DNA from: an uncultured bacterium
GTDB taxonomy: Bacteria; Verrucomicrobiota; Verrucomicrobiia; CAIQCK01
DNA: 64,000 nt
Assembly (NCBI GenBank): GCA_903870275.1
Contig: CAIQCK010000090.1
Coordinates: 1 to 64,000 of the forward strand
Direction of reading: 5' to 3'
Shown: positions 24,048 to 31,544 of the stretch, one piece after another
How positions within the stretch are numbered: position 1 is the stretch's first letter
How the letters are laid out: each line of letters starts with the position of its first letter
Notes under the pieces: generated by a model
Database searches by the model: none
Told to the model about the DNA's origin: nothing
Seen by the model: only the letters and a program-made list of their open reading frames with translations
Program-made: the position numbers and the translations under genes

Positions 24048-25745
24048 ATGAATCATAGTCGTCGGGAATTTTTGAAACGGAGCGCGCGAATCGGCATCGG
24101 CGCCTTGTGCGTCCTGATGCTGCCGCGCGTGCTGCAAGCATCCGATCAAACCGTTTGCCCCAAATCACCGTCGCCGGCAAAGACGATCTGGGCCGTACGG
24201 ATTCAAGACCTGGGCAAGGACTCAGAGGAGCGGCTGCCGCTGGCGTGCCTCCAGGGACTCGTCAACCGCAAGCAGCCGCGGATCTTTCTCGCGTATGACC
24301 GCTTCGACGAACTCTGGCTCGATTGGTTGCGCGAACGGGGAGATGTGAAAGAGATTCGCTGGGTCGGGCCGAAGGAAATTTATGAACGGTTTCTTCCGAC
24401 CGCGAAAGGCCTGGTCATCACCGACCCGGACCTGCCCGGCAGTGTCAACGTGGCGACGATGCTGGCCGCCGTCGAAGGATGGCTGCCGGTCACGCCGCGT
24501 TTGTCGAAGGAGTTTGGCGATCTGAAAGTGGCGATGGACCTTCGCGGGAAGTGGAAGAAGAACATCGAAGCCTACCGATGGTTCTACTTGCGCTACGGCT
24601 CGCAAATGTCGCGCCAGGCGTGCGCGAATTACGATCCCGGCCAGTTCGAGCTTCGCGATTACTTCGTGGAGTTCCAGGTGCCGCTGGTGTGGGTCTCGCA
24701 TCCCAAGGACGCCGAGCGCAGCCGAACCGCATCGCCGGCGGAGGAAGCGCAGTTCGCCCGCGATCTGTTCCAGAAGCTCCCGCCGAACATCCCTTGCATG
24801 GGATGGTGGGACCACGGGCTGGCCGGAGAAGAGGGCTGTGGAGAAAATGGTCCCTATTCGGGCATGGACCTCATCAGCCAATGCGCCAAGTTTCAAGTTT
24901 GCTCGGCATGGGACGGCTATGCGCGCGGCGTGGGCAACCTCTCGGTCCATTCGGGCACTTCGGCGACCTTTCGCCAAAAGACCGTCGCGCCGCCGCCGCT
25001 GGCCGACAAGGTCTATTACACGTTCACCCGTACCGACGGCGATGGGCCGAATTTCTGGCGGCAGGTCTATCGCGACCTCTGGAACCAACCCGATCACGGC
25101 AAGGTGCCCGTGGGCTGGCAGCTCGGCCCGACCGCCTACGACCTGATCCCGGACATCCTTGATTATTTCTACCGGCACGCCACATCCAACGATGTCTTCG
25201 TCAATGCCCTGACCGGTATCGGCTACATCCGCGAAGTGGATTACGCGGTGACGCTCCCCACGGCGGAACAAGGAGCGGTGTGGGATCGCTTCATGGAGAT
25301 GTCGGGGCGCTATTTCAAACTCATGGATCTCTCGCTCCTGACCACCTTCGAGGCGTTCAAACAGATGCCGCCGGCCACCCTCGCGCATTTCACGACATTG
25401 CCGGGCATCAAGGCCATCTATGGCAACTACCACCGTTTCGAGAGCACCACCGCCGAGAACGCAACCAGCGAGATCAACGGCGTCCCACTCTTCCGCGCCG
25501 TGCTGGGCAAAAGCGGCCCGCTCGACACGCCGGAGAAGTTCACGCGCACCGTCGCCGACGTTGTCCAGGACATCCGGCAATTCACCCCGCGCAAGCGTCC
25601 CGCGTTTCTCCACATCTCCCTGTCCAACTGGCTGGTGGACATGCGCGCGCTTGTCGAAATCGAAAAGGCCCTCGGCTCCGATTACGTCGCCGTGCGCGCC
25701 GACCAACTTCCCGCGCTCTACATGGAAGCCAGGAAACGGCAGTAG
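24048..25745 (+). CDS. Tat-exported GxGYxYxP-type putative glycoside hydrolase
   Basis: This 565-residue protein carries a twin-arginine signal (NHSRREFLKRSARIGIGAL). The first domain shows CLQGLVNRKQPRIFLAYDRFDELWL, as in the N-terminal domain of GxGYxYxP proteins. The later NALTGIGYIREVDYAVTLP is a degenerate form of the motif that names the family. These are putative glycosidases of unknown specificity. AGGAGA precedes ATG 24048. The gene follows the isomerase-like gene by 19 bp and precedes a GH39-like enzyme by 33 bp. Use of Tat suggests pre-folding or a cofactor, which is not known for this family. Confidence 0.68.
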   Translation: MNHSRREFLKRSARIGIGALCVLMLPRVLQASDQTVCPKSPSPAKTIWAVRIQDLGKDSEERLPLACLQGLVNRKQPRIFLAYDRFDELWLDWLRERGDVKEIRWVGPKEIYERFLPTAKGLVITDPDLPGSVNVATMLAAVEGWLPVTPRLSKEFGDLKVAMDLRGKWKKNIEAYRWFYLRYGSQMSRQACANYDPGQFELRDYFVEFQVPLVWVSHPKDAERSRTASPAEEAQFARDLFQKLPPNIPCMGWWDHGLAGEEGCGENGPYSGMDLISQCAKFQVCSAWDGYARGVGNLSVHSGTSATFRQKTVAPPPLADKVYYTFTRTDGDGPNFWRQVYRDLWNQPDHGKVPVGWQLGPTAYDLIPDILDYFYRHATSNDVFVNALTGIGYIREVDYAVTLPTAEQGAVWDRFMEMSGRYFKLMDLSLLTTFEAFKQMPPATLAHFTTLPGIKAIYGNYHRFESTTAENATSEINGVPLFRAVLGKSGPLDTPEKFTRTVADVVQDIRQFTPRKRPAFLHISLSNWLVDMRALVEIEKALGSDYVAVRADQLPALYMEARKRQ

Positions 25746-25778
25746 CCAGCGAATCGAAACCGATGGATTGATGCCATC

Positions 25779-27293
25779 ATGAACCAACTCAGCTCCATCC
25801 TCCCGGCGAGTGCGCTCGCCGTTGCGTTGATGAATCCGGTGGCGGCCGCGGATGTCTCGCGGCCCGAACCGGCGGCGGGACCGGCGCGCGAATCAGGGCT
25901 GCAATGCCTCGGCCAGTTGCGGGTGCGGAGATCGGAAGAGATCGGCGGCTCGCGTTGGGGCGTGTCGTGTTGTTGGATCGCGGACGAGCACCCGTTGAGC
26001 GTGGAGCAGCGGCTGGATCATCTTAGCGCCGTCGGTGCGAAATGGGCGTTGCTGGTGCCGGACTGGAATCGCATCGAGCAGGAGAAGGGGAAATATGATT
26101 GGAACACGCCGGCGCATCGGCTGGACGATGTGATCAACGGTTTGGTCAGGCGCAAGATCGCGCCGGTGATCCAGATTTACGGTGGCAATCGGCTCTACAT
26201 GCAGACCAAGCCGGACTCGAACAACCGGCCGCTGGCCGACGCTGCCAAGCTGCTGGACGATCCCGAAGTCCGCCCGGCGTGGCATCGGTTCGTCGAGGCG
26301 ATGGTGCGCCGATACCGGACGCAAGTGAAGTTCTGGGAAATCTGGAACGAGCCGAACGGCGAATGGTTTTGGGCGACTCCGACGACGGTCAAGGACTACG
26401 GCCGCATGGTCAGGGATGTGGCCGCGGTGATCAAGCGCGCGCAGCGCGACGCGGTGATTCTGGCCGGAGCCACCGCGAATGTTCCGCTGGATTATCTGGA
26501 CGGTTTTCTGTCGGGCGAGGGTGCGGGGAATTTCCGCCACTGGTCGGTGCATCCGTATGGCGAGTTGCCGGAGGCGCACGACAGCGCCATCCGGGCCATC
26601 CAGAACCTGCTGCGCGCGCGCGGAAAATCGGCCGCGGTCTGGCAAAGCGAGTGCGGGTTTCCGTCGAGCGCGGACACGGGCGGATGGGGATTCGGCGGCC
26701 CATGGGACGAGACCAAACATGCCAAATGGCTTCTGCGCCGGCTGCTGTGCGACGCGCGGCTGGGAATGCCGGTCTCGATTTACTTCGTGCTCCACGACTA
26801 TCCGGCGCAACTCGAAGCCGGCCCGAACAAAGGCAGGATGGGCATCAACCGCAAGGGGCTTTACCGGCACGGTTCGTGGGACCGCAAGCCCGCCGCCGAT
26901 GCCTTCGCGCATCTGTCGAGTCTGCTCGACAACCGCTTTGAACCCGCGCCCGACGCGCCGCCGCCCGGCTTCGAGATCACCGCCAACGGTGCGCCGACAG
27001 CTCCGAAGACGGAGACGATCAAGACCTGTTTGCTGAAACACAAACCGAGCGGCCAGCCGGCAATCGTCTATTGGCTGGGCGTGCCGATGGAGACAAAGTT
27101 CCGGCCCGAGCGCGTCACCGTGACAATGCCCGGTGCCGCCATCCAGCAGCCGGTTCTGGTGGATTTGCTGGACGGCAATGTTTACGCACTGCCTCGCGAT
27201 GCACAGTCCGGACAGGCGAAGTTCGAGAACCTTCCGCTGGCCGACTCGCCGCTTGTGTTGTGCAGTCGCGCGGCAGTGGAACTAAAACCATGA
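25779..27293 (+). CDS. Secreted clan GH-A glycosidase (GH39-like)
   Basis: 504 residues with an N-terminal signal (ILPASALAVALMNPVAAADV). The TIM-barrel follows clan GH-A: KWALLVPDWNRIEQEKGKYD at strand 2, the acid/base region VKFWEIWNEPNGEWFW with E191, and the nucleophile region AAVWQSECGFPSS with E291. GHs of this type (GH39 beta-xylosidases/iduronidases and relatives) act with retention. A small beta domain ends the protein (about 390-504). The stop overlaps the next start in ATGA, so it is translationally coupled to the toroid protein. Substrate is not deducible; GH39 is the nearest pattern by eye. Confidence 0.75.
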   Translation: MNQLSSILPASALAVALMNPVAAADVSRPEPAAGPARESGLQCLGQLRVRRSEEIGGSRWGVSCCWIADEHPLSVEQRLDHLSAVGAKWALLVPDWNRIEQEKGKYDWNTPAHRLDDVINGLVRRKIAPVIQIYGGNRLYMQTKPDSNNRPLADAAKLLDDPEVRPAWHRFVEAMVRRYRTQVKFWEIWNEPNGEWFWATPTTVKDYGRMVRDVAAVIKRAQRDAVILAGATANVPLDYLDGFLSGEGAGNFRHWSVHPYGELPEAHDSAIRAIQNLLRARGKSAAVWQSECGFPSSADTGGWGFGGPWDETKHAKWLLRRLLCDARLGMPVSIYFVLHDYPAQLEAGPNKGRMGINRKGLYRHGSWDRKPAADAFAHLSSLLDNRFEPAPDAPPPGFEITANGAPTAPKTETIKTCLLKHKPSGQPAIVYWLGVPMETKFRPERVTVTMPGAAIQQPVLVDLLDGNVYALPRDAQSGQAKFENLPLADSPLVLCSRAAVELKP

Positions 27294-28486
27294 TTTCGAG
27301 ACGCGACATTCTTCGAGTGGCGGCTTCGGGCCTGTTCTTGCGGGCAGTGCCGGTTCGCAGCGCGCAGACAAAAACCATCCAGCGAGTCCGCGACGCGACG
27401 CTGCGGCATGTCGAGAGCATGAGGTTTCGCGACCAGCCGTTCGGGCGCTATCGCTACGCCGACGGCATGGCCGAACCGACGCTCTACAGTTCCACCTATG
27501 CCGCCATGACACGCGGCCTTTACCGCGACCTCGACACACTCACCCGCGCCGAGCGCCGCGAATGGGTCGCGTATTTCCAGTCGCATCAGGACGACGATGG
27601 CTTGTATCGCGATCCGCGCATCTTCGGCGCAGGCTGGTACAAGGACGACCCGGAATGGTGCGGTCGCCGGCACCTCACGTGTCACGTGCTCACGGCGTTG
27701 ACCTGCCTGGGTGCGGTCGCGTCGAAGCCGCTGCGCATGTTGGAGCCGTTCTACGACGAGGCGCGTCTCATCGCGTGGCTGGAGGCCCGCGATTGGAGCA
27801 GGGTGGATTTCGTAGGCAACGAGGTGTTGAACCTTGGCACGTTATTGCAGTATGCGCGCGATTTCCAAAAGCACCCGCGCGCCGCCGCGGCGATGCGGCT
27901 GATGCTCGACTGGCTTGCCCGGCATCACATGAACCCGGAAACAGGGCTTTGGGGCAGCATCGATGTGAACGCACCGAAGGGCCTCTCGCGCACCGTGATG
28001 GGCGCGTATCATTTCTGGCTGCTGTTTTTCTACGACCGCGCGCCGATCCCTCATGCCGGGGCGGCGGTGATGCAAGTGTTGCGCACGCAGCAGGCGGATG
28101 GCGGGTTTGGCTGCGGCGTGCACGGGCCGGCCAGCAGCGCGTGCGAGGACATTGATTCCATTGACCCACTTGCGCGGTTGCTGTCGCCGGGCACCCAGCG
28201 GCGTGACGACATCCTCGCCGCGCTGCGACGGGCTGAGCCGCATGTGTTGGCGATGCAGAACGACGACGGCGGCTTCGTGTGGATACGCGGCACGGCGTTC
28301 TCCTACGGTCATCCGTTGATGGCCGCCGGCAAGGATGCGAGCGGCATGTTCCCTACGTGGTTCCGCACGCTTTCGCTCGCCTACCTCGGCAAGGCGCTGC
28401 CCGACTCGATGGCTGGCCGTTTCAACTGGCATTTTCACAACGCTCCCGGCATACAGTTCTGGCTGTCGGGCAAACCTGAACCTTAG
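27290..28486 (+). CDS. Tat-exported alpha/alpha-toroid (terpenoid-cyclase-like) protein
   Basis: 398 residues from ATG 27290, which overlaps the previous stop by four bases. The start has a twin-arginine signal (MISRRDILRVAASGLFLRAV). The body has QW-like repeats of the squalene-cyclase/prenyltransferase fold: SHQDDDGLYRDP, LRTQQADGGFGCG and LAMQNDDGGFVWI, plus CEDIDSIDPLARLL. True cyclases are larger and membrane-bound; this short exported form in a glycosidase array is more likely a polysaccharide-binding, lyase or hydrolase protein with an alpha/alpha barrel. Function unknown. An RBS fused to its own stop (TAGGAGG) leads into the first GH2 gene. Confidence 0.6.
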   Translation: MISRRDILRVAASGLFLRAVPVRSAQTKTIQRVRDATLRHVESMRFRDQPFGRYRYADGMAEPTLYSSTYAAMTRGLYRDLDTLTRAERREWVAYFQSHQDDDGLYRDPRIFGAGWYKDDPEWCGRRHLTCHVLTALTCLGAVASKPLRMLEPFYDEARLIAWLEARDWSRVDFVGNEVLNLGTLLQYARDFQKHPRAAAAMRLMLDWLARHHMNPETGLWGSIDVNAPKGLSRTVMGAYHFWLLFFYDRAPIPHAGAAVMQVLRTQQADGGFGCGVHGPASSACEDIDSIDPLARLLSPGTQRRDDILAALRRAEPHVLAMQNDDGGFVWIRGTAFSYGHPLMAAGKDASGMFPTWFRTLSLAYLGKALPDSMAGRFNWHFHNAPGIQFWLSGKPEP

Positions 28487-28497
28487 GAGGCGCCGCC

Positions 28498-31400
28498 ATG
28501 AACTCACCCAACCTCCTGCTTGTTACGGCGCTTGCGCTGGCTTGCGCCACCGTGGTTATCGCGGCGGACAAGGCTCAACCCGGTCAGCGCCAACTGCTCG
28601 CCGACGGCTGGCAAGTGCAATCGTCCGTGCTTGTGCCGGAGGACGGCGAGCGCATCTCGACCGTGGGCTACAAGCCCCGGCAGTGGTTCAAAACGAGCGT
28701 GCCGTCCACGGTGCTGAGCGCGCTGGTGAAGAACGGCGTTTACCCCGACCCGCGCATTGGGATGAACATCTTCCTGATTCCAGATTCGTCGGACGAATTC
28801 AACCGCAAGCACGATCTTGCGAAATTTAGCTACCTACCCGACAAACGGAATCCCTGGCGCGACCCGTATTGGTATCGCACGGAGTTCGCGCTGCCAGCTA
28901 TTGCGCCGGGACGGCATTTGTGGCTGAACTTCAAGGGGATCAACTACCGTGCCGGGGTGTGGCTCAACGGGAAACGGGTTGCCGACCCGAAGAATATGGT
29001 CGGCATTTATCGGCGCTTCCGGTTCGACATCACCGACTGCGCACGGCCGGGCAAGAACTGCTTGGCGGTCAAAATCCATCCGGTGGATCATCCGGGCGAG
29101 CCGGACACGCAACTGAAGCCGTTGGGACCGAGCCGGAGTTATTTCAAGAAGGAGATTCAGAAGGACGTCACCTATGCCGTGGCCGTGGGCTACGACTGCA
29201 TGCCGCCGATCCCCGACCGCAACATGGGCATCTGGCAGGACGTGTTTCTGGACTGGACCGGCCCGGTGGACATCCGTGATCCGTTCGTGGCGACCGACCT
29301 GCCGCTGCCGGACACGAGCCGCGCGACGCTGACGGTGTCGGCGGAACTCGTGAATGCCAGCGCGGCGCCGGTGCGCGGCGTGCTGCACGGACGCGTCACG
29401 GATACGGAGGTGCGTTTCGAGCAGCCGGTGGAACTCGCGCCGGGCGAGACGAAGCTCGTGAGCGTGGAGCCCAAACCGGTGATGCCGCAGCCGCGCCTGT
29501 GGTGGCCGAAGAATTACGGCGAACAACATCTCTATGATCTGGCGTTGAAGTTCGAAAGCGATGGCGCGGCGGTCACGGAGCAAACGATCACCTTCGGCGT
29601 CCGCGCAGTCGGCAAGGAACTGCACAAGCTCGGCGATCATCACGGCTTGCGGGTGCTCATCAATGGGCAGAAGGTGTTCTCGCAAGGCGGCTGGCTCCAG
29701 CCGGAGCTTCTGTTCGACATGCCAGCACGCCGCATGGAGACCGAGGTTCGCTACTTGACCGAAGCGAACCTGAACACTGTTACCGTTGAAGACCTGCCTG
29801 TTCCAAGCGACGAGTTCCTTGACGCGTGCGATCGGCTCGGCTTGATGTTCTGGATGAGTTTCTACGGCACCTACTGGGTCGCGCCCGAGACGAACTGGCC
29901 GCTGGATCACGATTTGTTGGCGCGGTGCGGCGTGGACGTGATCAAGCGCCATCGCAATCATCCGAGCGTGGTGCTCTACAGTTGCGTCGGTGAAGGGATG
30001 CCCAGCAAAGACATCTACCAGACTTGGCGCAAAGACGTGCTGGCGCTGGACAAGACGCGCTTGTTTGTCCCCACCATTGACGTGCGGGTGAAGGCGCCGT
30101 GGATCGAGCAAGACCTCCCGACCGGTTTGCACGATGCCGGGACGTTCTGGGAGATAAGCCCGCCCGGTTATTACCAACGGGTTCGAGACGGCAAGAAATG
30201 GATGTTCAACACGGAGACCTCCATCGCTTCACTGCCGCCGGTCAACAACCTCAACAAGTTCATTCCTGATCTGTTCAAGCAACGTGGTCCCGGCGCCGAG
30301 ACGAACTTGCTCGATGCCGCGTGGGCGCATCATGACGCCTCGCACTACATCAAGGACTTCGACCCGGCGATCCGGCTGCTCTACGGTCCTCCCCATAACG
30401 TCGTGGACTACTGCTGGAAAGCCCAGCTCCTGAGCGCCGAGCGGCATCGCGCTTGGTCCGAGGCCGTCAACCACCGGATGTGGGACATCACCAGCGGCGT
30501 CTGGCAATGGAAACTCAACTCCTGCTGGCCGAGCGTCGGCTGGCAAATCTACGACTGGCATCTCAAGCTGATGGTGAGCTCCTACTACTACAAGTCTGCC
30601 TTCGAACCGCTGCACGTCCAACTCAGCCCGCTCGACGGAACAGTCACGATCGTCAACCGCCGCCTCCAGCCCGCGCCAAATCTCGATGTGCAGGCCAGCG
30701 TTTTCGACAGCCGCATGAAGCTGCGCTGGGAGAATCGCGCGACCGGCAGCGTGGACGCGAACACCTACCGGGATGTGTTTGCCATTCCACCGCTCGCCGA
30801 TCTGACACCAGTCTATTTCGTAAAACTCCAGTTGAGCCGTGATGGCAAACCAGCCTCGGAAAACTTCTATTGGCTCTCGTCGAAGCCCTATGCCGATATT
30901 CACACCGACCTCAACGCGCTGTCGAAAGGGGGATTCACTCCGCTGTCGGCGACAAACACCGCCGACTTCAGCACGTTACAACAGTTGCCGCAGGTGAAAC
31001 TGAACGTGTCGCATCAAATCGAGCGCCGTGGCGGCCAGCGGGCAGCGCATGTCCGGCTGCACAATCTGACCGGCCAACTGGCGTTCTTTATCCAGTTGGC
31101 GTTGACTCGCGGGCGACAGGGGGACGAAGTGCTGCCGGCGTATTGGTCCGACAACTACTTCAGCCTCCTGCCAGGCGAGTCCAAGACTGTGGACGCCGTC
31201 TTTGCAACCGAAGACCTTCACGGCGCAACACCCCTCGTGGAGGTCGGTGGATGGAACATCGAGACCGATTGTCGTTGCACGAAACTGGCCGCATCGAAGA
31301 CTACCGTCAAGTCAGGCGAGCCGTTCACGGTCACCGCGACCGTTGCGAACACATTCCTCGACGGCAGCCGTATCGCTCTTTTCGTGGACGGCCAGCGCAG

Positions 31401-31527
31401 CGATACCCAATGGGCTTGGGCGCGCGGCGACCGCGTGGCCGAGGTTGATTTCACATTAACTCTGTCCAACCCCGGCGAACATCGTCTGGAAGTGGCCAAC
31501 CGTGGTCTCATCGTCAAGGTCAAATAG
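28498..31527 (+). CDS. Secreted glycoside hydrolase family 2 protein, copy 1 (altered NE motif)
   Basis: This 1009-residue protein has a signal peptide (NLLLVTALALACATVVIAAD) and GH2 domains in order: sugar-binding (WFKTSVPSTVLSALVKNGVY, WYRTEFALP), Ig-like, TIM-barrel (about 380-650) and C-terminal beta domains. This order resembles exo-beta-glucosaminidase and beta-mannosidase relatives. The acid/base Glu is E499 in LYSCVGEGMPS; the nucleophile candidate is E573 in FNTETSIASLPP. The Asn normally before the acid/base Glu is Gly here, while copy 2 keeps NE. A strong Shine-Dalgarno (TAGGAGG) precedes ATG 28498. It is 18 bases before the tandem paralogue and likely acts on the same glycan. Specificity is unresolved. 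Confidence 0.82.
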   Translation: MNSPNLLLVTALALACATVVIAADKAQPGQRQLLADGWQVQSSVLVPEDGERISTVGYKPRQWFKTSVPSTVLSALVKNGVYPDPRIGMNIFLIPDSSDEFNRKHDLAKFSYLPDKRNPWRDPYWYRTEFALPAIAPGRHLWLNFKGINYRAGVWLNGKRVADPKNMVGIYRRFRFDITDCARPGKNCLAVKIHPVDHPGEPDTQLKPLGPSRSYFKKEIQKDVTYAVAVGYDCMPPIPDRNMGIWQDVFLDWTGPVDIRDPFVATDLPLPDTSRATLTVSAELVNASAAPVRGVLHGRVTDTEVRFEQPVELAPGETKLVSVEPKPVMPQPRLWWPKNYGEQHLYDLALKFESDGAAVTEQTITFGVRAVGKELHKLGDHHGLRVLINGQKVFSQGGWLQPELLFDMPARRMETEVRYLTEANLNTVTVEDLPVPSDEFLDACDRLGLMFWMSFYGTYWVAPETNWPLDHDLLARCGVDVIKRHRNHPSVVLYSCVGEGMPSKDIYQTWRKDVLALDKTRLFVPTIDVRVKAPWIEQDLPTGLHDAGTFWEISPPGYYQRVRDGKKWMFNTETSIASLPPVNNLNKFIPDLFKQRGPGAETNLLDAAWAHHDASHYIKDFDPAIRLLYGPPHNVVDYCWKAQLLSAERHRAWSEAVNHRMWDITSGVWQWKLNSCWPSVGWQIYDWHLKLMVSSYYYKSAFEPLHVQLSPLDGTVTIVNRRLQPAPNLDVQASVFDSRMKLRWENRATGSVDANTYRDVFAIPPLADLTPVYFVKLQLSRDGKPASENFYWLSSKPYADIHTDLNALSKGGFTPLSATNTADFSTLQQLPQVKLNVSHQIERRGGQRAAHVRLHNLTGQLAFFIQLALTRGRQGDEVLPAYWSDNYFSLLPGESKTVDAVFATEDLHGATPLVEVGGWNIETDCRCTKLAASKTTVKSGEPFTVTATVANTFLDGSRIALFVDGQRSDTQWAWARGDRVAEVDFTLTLSNPGEHRLEVANRGLIVKVK

Positions 31528-31544
31528 GAATCGGAACAATAACC

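Noticed and set aside
20450-24049. 1199-residue open frame on the minus strand
   Set aside because: It runs opposite to the APC permease, URO-D-like and isomerase-like genes, has no domain or signal, and is rich in R, H and A as expected from the antisense of GC-rich codons. The same holds for other long minus frames such as 8209-10821 and 16614-19259.
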